64,000 nucleotides of DNA from an uncultured Roseicyclus sp. (GCA_947494975.1 CANLXA010000002.1:310001-374000); one strand, 5' to 3'. Shown: positions 1 to 9,004, numbered from the stretch's first letter. A program made the numbers and translations. Notes: generated by a model from the letters alone, not told the origin.

Positions 1-429
1 CGGTTGGATTTGCCGGTTGCCTCGGTGCTGGGGCGCAGTGCGCGGGACGTTCCGGTTTGGCTGATCCACGGAGAGGATGCCCCCGATACGGCCCGTGCCG
101 CGTGGCGGGAGGCTGGGGCGCGGTTGCTGGAGGTGGAGACCGGACCGGGCGGCCAGGTAGACCCCGCCGCGGCGTTGGTGGCCCTGGGTGAGGCGGGGCT
201 GACGCGGGTGTTCTGCGAAGGCGGCGGGGCGCTTGGCGCATCGCTTTTGGCGGCGGATCTGGTGGATGAACTGGCCGTGTTCAATGGCGGCCTGATCCTG
301 GGTGCAGAGGGCACACCGGGGATTGGGGCCCTGGGTATTGCAGCGCTGGGTGAGGCGCCGCGCTGGCGGCTGGATCGGGTCGAACGGGCGGGCGAAGATA
401 CGATCAGCCGCTGGCGGCGGGATCGATAG
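1..429 (+). CDS. ribD: RibD C-terminal part (riboflavin biosynthesis reductase), truncated by window edge
   Basis: The reading frame is open from the first base and ends at a TAG at 427-429, so the start lies outside the window. The visible 142 residues match the C-terminal reductase half of RibD, which reduces the ribosyl side chain of the pyrimidine intermediate with NADPH. The segment FCEGGGALGASLLAADLVDE is the typical reductase glycine-rich motif followed by the DE pair. The N-terminal deaminase half is not visible. It probably starts the riboflavin gene group that resumes at ribE (5260), with three capsule genes lying between on the other strand. Confidence 0.9.
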   Translation, partial: RLDLPVASVLGRSARDVPVWLIHGEDAPDTARAAWREAGARLLEVETGPGGQVDPAAALVALGEAGLTRVFCEGGGALGASLLAADLVDELAVFNGGLILGAEGTPGIGALGIAALGEAPRWRLDRVERAGEDTISRWRRDR

Positions 430-502
430 GCAGATCGCGTTCACGTCGTTTTTCGGGGGATAAAACGGTGGATAACCCGGTTTCGTGTCGCGTAATCGAT
501 AG

Positions 503-2554
503 TCACCGCCGCCAGATCCAGCTTTGCCCCGCAAACCAGCCCTGTAGTTTTGCGAGCCCGCGAAGGGCTGGTTTTTGCGCCAGCCCTTCCCCGGAGACGA
601 GGCGCGCCACCGCCACCTCCACCGCGCAGGGCAGGCCCGTGGCCGGGTCCATGTAGCGCGGGTAGGTGATCAGCGCCGCGTGAACCAGGGCGGCGAGGGA
701 TGGCCGCGCCGTGCGCCTGTCCGGCACCGGCCCGAGATCGCTGGTGAGGCCCCATCCCGCGTAAAACGGCGCGCCGAGCGTGGTGACGGGAATGCCACGG
801 ATCAGGGCCTCGAACCCCATGGCCGATGTCATGGTGACGACCCTGTCGGAGATGGCGAGCAGCGCCTCGGCGCTGGTGGTCTGCGCGATGTGATCGGCCA
901 GGCCGTGGGCAGCCTCGGGCAGGGCGCCGGACCGCAGACCGGCCTCCACGTCGGGGTGGGGTTTGTAGATCACGAAGGCCTGCGGGTTGAGGCGGCGGGC
1001 GGTGCGCAGAAGCTCATCATTGGTGTTCACATCACCGGCGCCGAGGCGGATGGAGGCGTCATCCTCCACCTGCCCTGGCACGAGGATCACCGGCCGGTCA
1101 TCGGGCATGGGCGGGGCCGGGTCGCCCGGGAGATTGTACTTCGTCAACCCGGCGCGGCGCAGCGATTGGATCAGGCGCTCCGCCCGGTCCAGCCGCGCGA
1201 CCGGCAGGGCGGCGGCCTCGGCAATCAGATGCTCAAGGCGGCTCTCGCGGGTCGGATCGTAGTAGATCCCGAGGTCATCCAGCACGAGGGAGAGCGGTGC
1301 GATCAGCTCGGCCCCGAGCCCGCGGGACCGCAGGAACCCGTCCTCGACACGGTAGAGCGGCGCGTCGGCACAGGCCTGCCGGATCGCCTCGGTCTCGCGC
1401 CCGGCCCAGACGAGGACGGGGCGGCCATCCCCTCCGGCGCGCGCTGCATCCTCCTCGAAATCAAGTTGTCCGTGGCGGCCGAACGCCGTGCGCAGATGGC
1501 CTTTTTTCCAGCTCCGCATCCCCAGCGCCACGTAACCGCGCCGATCCTCGCGCCAGGACCGGGCCTGCGCCTCCAGGGCGCCGAGCACGTCTTCGACCTC
1601 ACCCAGGGCATCGGCATGGGGATCGTACCATGTGGGGTAGAGCACCAGTGCGCCTGCGATCAGTTGCGCGCGGGTCAGGTGGCGCTGACGACGGGCAGGT
1701 GTAGGGCGGCGATCATCGGTCAGGCCCCAGCCGGCATAGAACGGCACGCCGAAGGTGACGGGTTTGTGGCCTGCCAGAATGGCCTCGAACCCACCCTGGG
1801 AGGTCACGGTATAGACGGCGCGGGCATGGTCGAACATCCGCCAGAGCGAGATCGGGCGGTCATCCAGGATGACGTTGGGGGGCAGGGTGTCGGGATCGAA
1901 ATGGCCGGGACGGTGGCCTTGCTGCGTTTCGGGATGAGTCTTGATGACGATCTGCGCGTCGGGGTGATCTTCGCGGGCCCAGGTCAACGCCTCGGCGAAA
2001 TTGTCAGGCGTGGCCTGCCCGAGCGCGATGGAGGCATCTTCGCGGGTCTGATCGAGCAGCAGGACGTAGCCCGGGGCGGGCGGCTCAAGGCCAGGATCGC
2101 TGGCGGAATATTTGGACAGATGCGCCTCGGCCATGCGCGCCATCACATCGCGGGCGCGGTTCAGAAGCGCCGTATCGTCCAGGGGATGGGTGGACAGCAG
2201 CGCCTCCAGATCCGAGGGTTGACTGGCATCGAAATGGATGCCCTGCCGGTCGATCACGAGGCCAAGCGGAGGTTCGCCGGATCGGCCGGGGAAGAGCGAG
2301 CGCAGGAAGGCATCCTCGACCCGGACAAGGTGAGCCCCGGTCGCCTTGGCCACGGCTTCGCCGCGCGGGGCATAGGGTGAGTGGCCCCAGACGACGACAT
2401 CGTCGTCGGCATCGGGTTTGCCGAGCTTGAGGTCGTAGCCCGCAAGCGTCAGGATCCGGCGGACGCGGGCATTCGTGAGGAATCCGGCATTGTAATGAAA
2501 CGCCCGGCGACGGGGAGCGTTGGCCCCCGCATCTCTATCGCCGGGCGGTTCCAT
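503..2554 (-). CDS. kpsC: KpsC-type capsule beta-Kdo transferase, two-module
   Basis: 683 aa, close to the usual KpsC length. The protein is an internal duplication. The first half has WGHSPYAPRGEAV, VRVEDAFLRS and GLVIDRQGIHFD. The second half repeats this as VWAGRETEA, YRVEDGFLRS and LVLDDLGIYYD. In studied systems the two modules alternately add beta-linked Kdo residues to the lipid anchor of group 2/3 capsules, at the cytoplasmic face of the inner membrane. It lies only 3 bases after the upstream export-lipoprotein gene, so both are probably one transcript. It converges on ribD with 73 bases between. The start ATG at 2554 is chosen for this tight spacing. Confidence 0.92.
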   Translation of the reverse strand: MEPPGDRDAGANAPRRRAFHYNAGFLTNARVRRILTLAGYDLKLGKPDADDDVVVWGHSPYAPRGEAVAKATGAHLVRVEDAFLRSLFPGRSGEPPLGLVIDRQGIHFDASQPSDLEALLSTHPLDDTALLNRARDVMARMAEAHLSKYSASDPGLEPPAPGYVLLLDQTREDASIALGQATPDNFAEALTWAREDHPDAQIVIKTHPETQQGHRPGHFDPDTLPPNVILDDRPISLWRMFDHARAVYTVTSQGGFEAILAGHKPVTFGVPFYAGWGLTDDRRPTPARRQRHLTRAQLIAGALVLYPTWYDPHADALGEVEDVLGALEAQARSWREDRRGYVALGMRSWKKGHLRTAFGRHGQLDFEEDAARAGGDGRPVLVWAGRETEAIRQACADAPLYRVEDGFLRSRGLGAELIAPLSLVLDDLGIYYDPTRESRLEHLIAEAAALPVARLDRAERLIQSLRRAGLTKYNLPGDPAPPMPDDRPVILVPGQVEDDASIRLGAGDVNTNDELLRTARRLNPQAFVIYKPHPDVEAGLRSGALPEAAHGLADHIAQTTSAEALLAISDRVVTMTSAMGFEALIRGIPVTTLGAPFYAGWGLTSDLGPVPDRRTARPSLAALVHAALITYPRYMDPATGLPCAVEVAVARLVSGEGLAQKPALRGLAKLQGWFAGQSWIWRR

Positions 2555-2557
2555 GGC

Positions 2558-3703
2558 TCACTCGAGCGCGTCGCTGACGCCGTTGACCGAGCTGAGCGTG
2601 CCTGTCAGCGCCGAAATCGCCGTGTTGAACTGGGTGATCGGGGCGGATGTGACATAGACGGTGTCGCCATCGCGGATCACGAAATCACGGGCATCGAACA
2701 TGCCGGTGGGGGCCGTCAGATCAAGCACATAGATCATCCGCTGGGTGCCGGTCAGATCATCCCGGCCCAAAACCAGCTCGGCCAGTTCCTCGGGCTCGTT
2801 GCGCAGCACGAACACGCCGGTCGGGTCCGCCTGCCGGGGGTTGAGGCCGCCGACAGAGGCAATCGCATCGATGGCCGAGATCACTGGATTGTCGAACGGA
2901 ACGACCGTTTGCGCCCCGGTTGCGCCAAGCGCCGTGAACTGGCGGCTGTCTTCCTCCACCAGGATACGGTCATCGGCGCGTAGGGCGATATCGATGCCCG
3001 GATCGCGGAAGATGTCTTGATACCAGACAGTGCCGGTATGGGCGCCGCGCACCACGGTGACGCGGGTGATATCGGGGTTCACGCTGGACCCGCCGGCGGC
3101 GGCCAGCATACCCGAAAGGGTGCGGGTCGGGCGCTCGATCGGGTAGATGCCGGTGGCCGCGATATCGCCGCTGATCACCACCGTGGACCCGTTTCCGGGC
3201 TCGCGCGCGACGATCACCTGCGGGTCTGGCGTTTGTTCATCGAGATTGCGGGTGATGAGGTCGCGCAATTGTTCCGGCGTGTTGCCGGCGGCGCGGATGC
3301 GGCCCGCATAGGGAATGAAGATAAAGCCCGCCGCGTCGACCTGAAGCGTCGTCAGCTGCGCGGCATTGGCGCCCTCCCCGGCCAGAAGCCCGTCGGTCAC
3401 GTTCTCGTAGACGGTAAGGGTCAGGGCATCGCCAGGATTGATCACATCCGTGTTCGAGACGCCAGCGTTCAGCAGGCCGGGCGGGAAGCCGAGAGCGGGG
3501 ACCAGCGATGTTGCGGCCGTCACGCGTTGGTTGACCTCGACCACAAACGCATCGCCTTCGCGTTGGACCGATCCGGCGAAGAGTTGGTTGCGGGTGGGGC
3601 CTGCGGACGGGAGAACGCGGGTCAGCACGTCACATGCAGGCACTGCCACCACACAGGTGCACAGCGCGGCAATGCGCGCGAAACGGGGAACCGTCGATGA
3701 CAC
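2558..3703 (-). CDS. Wza/KpsD-type polysaccharide export outer-membrane lipoprotein
   Basis: 381 aa. The N-terminus is a lipoprotein signal peptide ending in the lipobox VAVPAC with Cys at about residue 24, followed by Asp. A polysaccharide-export domain follows (INPGDALTLTVYENV, then DAAGFIFIPYAGRIRAAGNT). Next come soluble ligand-binding beta-grasp repeats (VVISGDIAATGIYPI, and later VISAIDAIASVGGLNP). Such proteins form the outer-membrane channel for capsule or exopolysaccharide. The gene sits between kpsS and kpsC, supporting a role in export of a Kdo-anchored capsule. The inner-membrane ABC transporter and KpsE-like component are not in this window. Confidence 0.9.
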   Translation of the reverse strand: MSSTVPRFARIAALCTCVVAVPACDVLTRVLPSAGPTRNQLFAGSVQREGDAFVVEVNQRVTAATSLVPALGFPPGLLNAGVSNTDVINPGDALTLTVYENVTDGLLAGEGANAAQLTTLQVDAAGFIFIPYAGRIRAAGNTPEQLRDLITRNLDEQTPDPQVIVAREPGNGSTVVISGDIAATGIYPIERPTRTLSGMLAAAGGSSVNPDITRVTVVRGAHTGTVWYQDIFRDPGIDIALRADDRILVEEDSRQFTALGATGAQTVVPFDNPVISAIDAIASVGGLNPRQADPTGVFVLRNEPEELAELVLGRDDLTGTQRMIYVLDLTAPTGMFDARDFVIRDGDTVYVTSAPITQFNTAISALTGTLSSVNGVSDALE

Positions 3704-3800
3704 GTGGATGGCTCCTTTAGCCTGAAACTGCCTCAGTATGTTTTTTGTCTCGTTTTGACGCAGGTTAGCGAAAAAGCGAGGGTCGGGGAAGCCCCCCGAC

Positions 3801-5090
3801 TCATTTCACCAGTGACAAGTGTTGCCGTGGTGCCGGTCGGCCTGCATCGAGCGCATCATAAGGGTCTTCGAGGGACAACATCATGTCCACGACCTGGCGC
3901 AGAAGCTGCCTGCGGCCCCGTGCGGAATAGAAGCTGCCGGAGATTTGCGAGGTTTCCAGCAGGTAGTGGCGATAATCGCGGTAGGCGCGGCTGTCGGGAC
4001 GGGTGGGGTTCTGGAAGAACGCGCCCATCGGCTGATCCGAGACGAATTCGGGTTTCAGGTAGACGGCCTGCCCGAAGGCCTTGAGCGGAAGTCCGCGCCA
4101 GAGCGCCTGTTGCGCGGCGGTGGAGTTCACGGTGACGGCGGAACGGGCATCGTTGAGGAGCGGGGCGAGTTTGCCGCCACGCACGTAATGCACACGATCA
4201 CCGACGCCGTGATGGGCCGCGATGCGGCGGATATCGGTGCGGATCGGGGTGCGACCATCCTCCAGTGGGTGGGATTTGAACACCAGGTGGTGGTGCGACG
4301 GCGCCCCCTCGGCAAAGCCAGCGATGAGGACCTCGAGAAAATCGGCCAGGGTCTCGAACGGGCCATGGTCGCGGAAGCTGGCATCATGGGCCAGCTGCAG
4401 AAGCGCCAGGTGATAGGGAAAGCCGCCGGTCTTGATGCGGTAGGTGGCCTGCACCCGGTCGAGCCACAGAAGCGGCATCAGCGCGAGGCGGCGCAGGTAG
4501 AGGCGGAATTCCTGCCGCACCGTCAGGGTGCGGTGCGGGCGAAACGCGGCATAGGCCCTGTTCGCCAGCAGGACAAAGCCGTGATAGGCCGCGCCGTAGA
4601 ACACATGCTGACGCATATCGCCCCATTTTGCGGGCGTGTCGGGCAGGTCGAGATCCAGATCCTTCAGCGCCGCGCGCATCTGCGCAACGGAGGTGTCCAT
4701 CAGGCGGGAATGGCCATTGGCGCCGCCGCGTTCGTAGGTCACCCAATAGGGGCGCAGATAGCCTTCCTCGAACACGTGGACCCTCAGGCCACGGGCCTGC
4801 GCCTGGGCGATGGCTTCGGCGTGGATCGGGCGGGTATCGCCATAAAGGACCAGATCAGTCACGCCCTTGTCGTCAAGCAGATCGGCGACGCGGGCGGCCC
4901 ATTGGTCGGCCTCGTCCGTGTAGGGCAGGTAGGTGTCGCGGTTGGACCAATAGGCCTGATCGCCGCGATTGAACCCGACGCGCCAGACCCCGACCCCGGC
5001 ATTGGCCAGCATCTCCGCCAATTGGCGAAAGAAGGGCCCGTGAGGGCCTTGCAGGAACAGGAAAGTGCGATCGTCGTGGCTCTGCGCCAT
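3801..5090 (-). CDS. kpsS: KpsS-type capsule beta-Kdo transferase
   Basis: 429 aa. The N-terminal FLFLQGPHGPFFRQLAEMLA and following GVWRVGFNRGDQAYW are typical of KpsS, the enzyme that adds the first beta-Kdo to the phosphatidylglycerol-type capsule anchor before KpsC extends it. Later KSHPLEDG and the segment VTVNSTAAQQALWRGLPLKAFG resemble the nucleotide-sugar site shared with KpsC. It is the first gene of the three-gene minus-strand capsule group and is 97 bases upstream of the export lipoprotein. It is divergent from ribE, with 169 bases between them to hold both promoters. Confidence 0.9.
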   Translation of the reverse strand: MAQSHDDRTFLFLQGPHGPFFRQLAEMLANAGVGVWRVGFNRGDQAYWSNRDTYLPYTDEADQWAARVADLLDDKGVTDLVLYGDTRPIHAEAIAQAQARGLRVHVFEEGYLRPYWVTYERGGANGHSRLMDTSVAQMRAALKDLDLDLPDTPAKWGDMRQHVFYGAAYHGFVLLANRAYAAFRPHRTLTVRQEFRLYLRRLALMPLLWLDRVQATYRIKTGGFPYHLALLQLAHDASFRDHGPFETLADFLEVLIAGFAEGAPSHHHLVFKSHPLEDGRTPIRTDIRRIAAHHGVGDRVHYVRGGKLAPLLNDARSAVTVNSTAAQQALWRGLPLKAFGQAVYLKPEFVSDQPMGAFFQNPTRPDSRAYRDYRHYLLETSQISGSFYSARGRRQLLRQVVDMMLSLEDPYDALDAGRPAPRQHLSLVK

Positions 5091-5259
5091 GGGCCATCAT
5101 CCGCTGGGTCTGAGCGCGATTTAGCGGCATTTTCCTAAGAGGATCAAAACACTTGGCGCGTTCGGGGCACATTTTGGCGCAGAGCGTGGCACATGCGCCG
5201 ACTGGACGGCCCTTGGCCGCGCGCGGTAGGAGGGGCGGACGAGCTTCGGAGGGCGCGAT

Positions 5260-5850
5260 ATGTTCACAGGGATCATCACCGATCTGGGCGAGGTGCGCGC
5301 GCTGGAGCATCGCGGCGACCTGCGGGCGCGCATCGGCACCGGCTATGACATGGGCAGCGTCGATCTGGGCGCCTCGATCGCATGCGATGGCGTGTGCCTG
5401 ACGGTGGTGGCGATGGGGGGCGATTGGTTCGACGTGGATATCTCGGCCGAGAGCGTGTCGAAAACCAATGTGGGCCGTTGGATCGAAGGGACGCGCCTGA
5501 ACCTGGAGCGCGCGTTGAAGGTGGGTGACGAATTGGGCGGGCATATCGTGTCGGGCCATGTGGATGGCGTGGCGGAGATCATCGCGATGGAGGACGAGGG
5601 GGACAGCACCCGGTTCACCTTCCGCGCGCCGGACGATCTGGCACGGTTCGTGGCGCCCAAGGGCTCGGTTGCGCTGAACGGCACCTCCCTGACCGTGAAT
5701 GAGGTTGAAGGGGCGGAGTTCGGGGTGAACATCATTCCCCACACGAAAACCGTGACAACCTGGGGTGCGGCCGCTGTCGGGGATCCGGTGAACATGGAGA
5801 TCGATACGCTGGCGCGCTATGTCGCGCGTCTGGCGGATTGGCAGGGGTAG
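5260..5850 (+). CDS. ribE: Riboflavin synthase alpha chain
   Basis: 196 aa, normal length. It begins MFTGIITDLGEV, the hallmark of riboflavin synthase, and consists of two similar barrel lobes. The first lobe has LGASIACDGVCLTV. The second has KGSVALNGTSLTVNEV. The enzyme dismutates two molecules of 6,7-dimethyl-8-ribityllumazine into riboflavin. GGAGGG lies just upstream of the ATG. It precedes two small unknown genes and ribBA-ribH. I looked for an FMN riboswitch in the 169-base upstream gap and saw none of its conserved elements. Confidence 0.95.
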   Translation: MFTGIITDLGEVRALEHRGDLRARIGTGYDMGSVDLGASIACDGVCLTVVAMGGDWFDVDISAESVSKTNVGRWIEGTRLNLERALKVGDELGGHIVSGHVDGVAEIIAMEDEGDSTRFTFRAPDDLARFVAPKGSVALNGTSLTVNEVEGAEFGVNIIPHTKTVTTWGAAAVGDPVNMEIDTLARYVARLADWQG

Positions 5851-5936
5851 AGGCCGGGCAGCCGTCGCCCACCCACCCACCCCGCCGTCTGCCCGGCCTC
5901 TGGCCATCGGACGGTGCGTGGTTCGGGGTGTTTTTT

Positions 5937-5959
5937 GGGTATTTGGACCCAGTGGAAGG
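5937..5959 (+). repeat. Dispersed 23-bp intergenic motif, copy 1
   Basis: Contains GGGTATTT, then GGACCC, then AGTGGAAGG. The same motif occurs at 16519, 36236 and 47468, inverted at 36060, and in degraded form at 54841. This copy lies between the ribE stop and the small GTG-started gene at 5969, and is preceded by a T-rich run. Function unknown. Confidence 0.6.
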
Positions 5960-5968
5960 GGCAGTTTG

Positions 5969-6190
5969 GTGAAGCCGTTGGTGGTGCGTTCCGTTGAGGA
6001 TTGGTCCGGCCAGCGCTGCGTGGATGTGCGGCGGGAGGCGGGTGGGCTGTTTTCCTGGGCAGAATGCAGACGCGATCCGGAGGATGGCCATGGCTGGCGG
6101 CATCTGGGTGTTGGCGCAGGCGGGTTTTCGGATGAGGCTGCCGCGTTGGCGGATGCGGTGGCGCAGGTTGGATGGATGGAGGACAGGTGA
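5969..6190 (+). CDS. Small hypothetical protein, 73 aa, GTG start
   Basis: Not recognised. The likely start is the GTG at 5969, preceded by GGAAGGGG about 8 bases upstream; no ATG is well placed. The protein begins VKPLVVRSVEDWSGQ and ends in AQVGWMEDR. It is acidic and has a Trp-rich middle (SWAECRRD, GHGWRHLG). Its TGA overlaps the ATG of the next gene as TGATG, which favours real coding and translational coupling. The upstream part of the same open frame is low-complexity and overlaps the dispersed repeat, so I do not extend it. Confidence 0.55.
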   Translation: MKPLVVRSVEDWSGQRCVDVRREAGGLFSWAECRRDPEDGHGWRHLGVGAGGFSDEAAALADAVAQVGWMEDR

Positions 6191-6747
6191 TGGCAGAGAT
6201 CGGGCATAATGGCGGGCCGTCCATGGAACGCGGTGTGGGGTTCCGGAAAGTGGCCTGGGGCAAGGCGCGGGCGGCGTTGATGCCGACTTTGCCCCTGGAG
6301 GTCGTGCGGCTGCGTGTGAAACGGGCGGAGCGGCTGGGCCTGCCCTACAAGACCTACGCCACGATCCGCGCGGTGAGCGGGCGCGATATCGTGGGGTTTC
6401 TGTTTTCCGACAACGGGTTGGATATGGGGCGGGGCGGAGAGGTGCCCGCGCATGTTGTGGATCGGTTGCGGGGGCTGGAGGGCTCGGCGGCCCGGCTGGG
6501 CGCGATCCATTGGCCCCGCGATCCGGCGGCAATTGCGGCCATGGCCGGGTTGGACGCCGCGATCCGCGCGCCGGATCTGATGACGCCGTGGCGGGTGATG
6601 CGCGACGACCTGCGTGGCCTGGCGCGAAACGCCGCCGTGCCGCCCGATGGGCTGGTGGTGGTGGCCGCCCATGCGCTGGAGCGGGAATGGTGTGGCGCGG
6701 CCGATCTGGCTGGCATCATACCCCGCGAGGTGTTCTTCGGCCGGTGA
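6190..6747 (+). CDS. Conserved hypothetical protein with IGHNGGP N-terminus
   Basis: 185 aa from the ATG at 6190, which shares one base with the upstream stop. An in-frame ATG at 6172 would overlap the previous gene by 19 bases and is less likely. The start MAEIGHNGGP is a short motif I have seen at the beginning of many alphaproteobacterial unknown or phage-related small proteins. A basic region RLRVKRAERLGLPYKTYA followed by AVSGRDIVGFLFS suggests a helical nucleic-acid- or protein-binding part, but no named domain is recognised. It sits between ribE and ribBA and may share their transcript. Confidence 0.65.
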   Translation: MAEIGHNGGPSMERGVGFRKVAWGKARAALMPTLPLEVVRLRVKRAERLGLPYKTYATIRAVSGRDIVGFLFSDNGLDMGRGGEVPAHVVDRLRGLEGSAARLGAIHWPRDPAAIAAMAGLDAAIRAPDLMTPWRVMRDDLRGLARNAAVPPDGLVVVAAHALEREWCGAADLAGIIPREVFFGR

Positions 6748-6850
6748 TCTTTTGGCATGCGTGGCGCTGCGTCGCGCGTGGCGCTCTCTGGCCAATCGGG
6801 CGGGCATGGATTATCTGCGCCCCAAGCGCTGCGCGAAAGGGATGCCTGCC

Positions 6851-7981
6851 ATGAACCAACCCTTCGAGGAACCGGGCCCTGTTGAGCGGGATTGGTCCGA
6901 CGCGATCTCTTCGGTTGAGGAGATCCTGGAGGATGCGCAGAACGGGCGGATGTTCATTCTGGTGGATCACGAGGATCGCGAGAATGAAGGCGATCTGGTA
7001 ATCCCGGCGCAATGGGCGACGCCCGATGTGATCAACTTCATGGCGACCCATGGGCGCGGCCTGATCTGCCTGTCGATGACGTCGGACCGGATCGATCAGC
7101 TTGGCCTGCAGCTGATGTCGACGAACAATTCCTCGCGCCACGAGACGGCCTTCACGATCTCCATCGAGGCGCGTGAAGGGGTGACCACGGGCATTTCGGC
7201 CGCTGACCGGGCCAAGACGGTGCAGGTGGCCATCGATGCCTCCAAGGGTGCCGCCGATATCGCGACGCCGGGCCATGTGTTCCCGCTGCGCGCGCGGGAC
7301 GGGGGCGTGCTGGTCCGCGCCGGACATACGGAGGCGGCGGTGGATATCGCGCGGCTGGCCGGGCTGACGCCGGCGGGCGTGATTTGCGAGATCATGAACG
7401 AGGACGGGTCGATGTCCCGCCTGCCGGATCTGATCGCCTTTGCGCAGCGGCACAACCTCAAGATCGGCACGATCAGTGACCTGATCTCGTATCGTCGGCG
7501 CCACGACAACCTGGTGAAGGTGAAGCAGGAAGAGGTGATCCAAAGCGAGTTCGGCGGCGAATGGAATATGCGGATCTATACTGACGAGACCCAGGGCGCC
7601 GAGCATATCGTGCTGATCAAGGGCGATCTGTCGGGGCCGGAGCCGGTGCTGGTGCGGATGCATGCGATGGATCCGCTGCTGGACGTTGTTGGTACGGGCC
7701 CGCGTGGGCGCGCCGCGGAATTCGGCGATGCGATGAAGCTGATAGCCGAAGAGGGGCGCGGCGTGCTGGTCCTGCTGCGGGATCTGACCATGAAGCTGGT
7801 TGTGGGCGATGAGGTCTCGCCCCAGACCTTGCGGCAATATGGGTTGGGGGCGCAGATCCTCAGCTCGCTCGGGATCAGCGATATGATCCTTCTGACGAAT
7901 TCGCCCCAGCCCAAAGTGGTGGGGCTGGACGCCTATGGTCTGTCCATTACGGGCACGCGCAAAATCTCGGAGCTGGGATAA
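6851..7981 (+). CDS. ribBA: RibBA-type protein: active DHBP synthase fused to a degenerate GTP cyclohydrolase II domain
   Basis: 376 aa from the ATG at 6851, which has AAAGGG 9 bases upstream; the ATG at 6842 is a near alternative. The N-terminal half is 3,4-dihydroxy-2-butanone 4-phosphate synthase, with the acidic loop [12 protein letters not shown], the segment [15 protein letters not shown] and [14 protein letters not shown] all intact. It makes the four-carbon unit of riboflavin from ribulose 5-phosphate. The C-terminal half aligns with GTP cyclohydrolase II ([25 protein letters not shown]), but the three zinc-binding cysteines expected near [18 protein letters not shown] are absent. That half is probably not a cyclohydrolase. 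The TAA overlaps the ribH ATG. Confidence 0.92.
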   Translation: MNQPFEEPGPVERDWSDAISSVEEILEDAQNGRMFILVDHEDRENEGDLVIPAQWATPDVINFMATHGRGLICLSMTSDRIDQLGLQLMSTNNSSRHETAFTISIEAREGVTTGISAADRAKTVQVAIDASKGAADIATPGHVFPLRARDGGVLVRAGHTEAAVDIARLAGLTPAGVICEIMNEDGSMSRLPDLIAFAQRHNLKIGTISDLISYRRRHDNLVKVKQEEVIQSEFGGEWNMRIYTDETQGAEHIVLIKGDLSGPEPVLVRMHAMDPLLDVVGTGPRGRAAEFGDAMKLIAEEGRGVLVLLRDLTMKLVVGDEVSPQTLRQYGLGAQILSSLGISDMILLTNSPQPKVVGLDAYGLSITGTRKISELG

Positions 7982-8517
7982 TGGCTGGACATTCTGACAA
8001 CGATCTGGGGCTGCCGGACTTCGACAAACCGGTGAAGGTGGCGATTGTGATCGCACCTTATTACTCGTCGATTTCCGAGGCGCAGCTGACCGCCGCGCGA
8101 GGCGTTCTGGACAAGGCGGGCGTGACCCACGAGACGATCGAAGTGCCCGGATCGCTGGAAGTGCCCACGGCGATTGGCATCGCCGCGCGACTGAGCAATT
8201 TCGATGGCTTCGTGGCCCTCGGTTGCGTGATCCGCGGCGCGACGAGCCACTATGATGTGGTTGTCAACGAAAGCGCGCGGGCTTTGACGATGTTGGGGTT
8301 GCAGGGCCTGTGCATCGGGAACGGGATCATCACCGTGGAAACCCGCGAACAGGCCGAGGAACGCGCCGATGAGGCACGGCTGAACACGGCAGGCGGCGCG
8401 GCGGAGGCGGCGTTGCATCTGATCGCGTTGACCCGCAAATACGGCAAACCCAAGGGCAATCTGGGCTTCAAACCCAGCGGCACCATCGAGATCGCAGATG
8501 GATCGACACGCGCATGA
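7981..8517 (+). CDS. ribH: 6,7-dimethyl-8-ribityllumazine synthase
   Basis: 178 aa. It contains VAIVIAPYY near the N-terminus, EVPGSLEVPTAI, ALGCVIRGATSHYDVV and the late GNGIITVE, all characteristic of lumazine synthase, which condenses the pyrimidine from RibD with the butanone phosphate from RibB. The ATG shares one base with the ribBA stop, and its own TGA overlaps the nusB start as ATGA, so ribBA-ribH-nusB are translationally coupled. Confidence 0.95.
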   Translation: MAGHSDNDLGLPDFDKPVKVAIVIAPYYSSISEAQLTAARGVLDKAGVTHETIEVPGSLEVPTAIGIAARLSNFDGFVALGCVIRGATSHYDVVVNESARALTMLGLQGLCIGNGIITVETREQAEERADEARLNTAGGAAEAALHLIALTRKYGKPKGNLGFKPSGTIEIADGSTRA

Positions 8518-8999
8518 GTGAGGCGAAACCCAGAGGCGCGTCCCGCGACGAGAAGCGCCAAATGAAATCGGCGTCGCGGCTCTATGCAGTTCAGGCTTTG
8601 TTCCAGATGGAGCATTCCAACCAGACCCTCGATGCCGTGCGGGCGGAGTTCGAAACCCACCGGTTTGGCGCCGTCTACGACGGTGAGGAGATGGCGGAGG
8701 GCAACCCGAATGTCTTCCGCGCGCTTCTGGAAGGGGCCGTCGAAAGCCAGGCCAAGATCGACCAGATGACCGACCGTGCGTTAGTTGCGAAATGGCCGAT
8801 TGACCGGATCGACCCGACCTTGCGGGCGCTGTTCCGGGCGGCAGGGGCCGAGATGATTGCAGGCGAGACGCCGCCGAAGGTTGTGATTACTGAATTCGTC
8901 GATGTGGCGCGTGCGTTCTTTCCCGAAGGCAAAGAGGCGAAATTCGTCAATGCCGTGCTCGATCACATGGCGCGGGAGGCCCGGCCCGAGGCGTTTTGA
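8514..8999 (+). CDS. nusB: Transcription antitermination factor NusB
   Basis: 161 aa, slightly longer than the usual 140-150 because of a basic N-terminal extension (SEAKPRGASRDEKRQM). The core SASRLYAVQALFQMEHS and the C-terminal PPKVVITEFVDVARAF with KFVNAVLDHMA are typical. NusB binds boxA RNA with NusE in the rRNA antitermination complex. Placement after ribH is common in many bacteria. It converges with the AhpD-like gene, whose stop lies 5 bases beyond. Confidence 0.95.
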   Translation: MSEAKPRGASRDEKRQMKSASRLYAVQALFQMEHSNQTLDAVRAEFETHRFGAVYDGEEMAEGNPNVFRALLEGAVESQAKIDQMTDRALVAKWPIDRIDPTLRALFRAAGAEMIAGETPPKVVITEFVDVARAFFPEGKEAKFVNAVLDHMAREARPEAF

Positions 9000-9004
9000 G
9001 AGCC

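Noticed and set aside
575-2380. Long plus-strand reading frame opposite kpsC
   Set aside because: Arg/Gln/Gly-rich shadow product in antisense to a clear gene; no family pattern.
5091-5259. FMN riboswitch before ribE
   Set aside because: The expected conserved AGGGTG-type and GATTCAGGG-type segments are not seen in the 169 bases.
4873-6807. 644-residue minus-strand frame
   Set aside because: Crosses ribE and neighbours in antisense, His/Arg/Pro-rich shadow composition.
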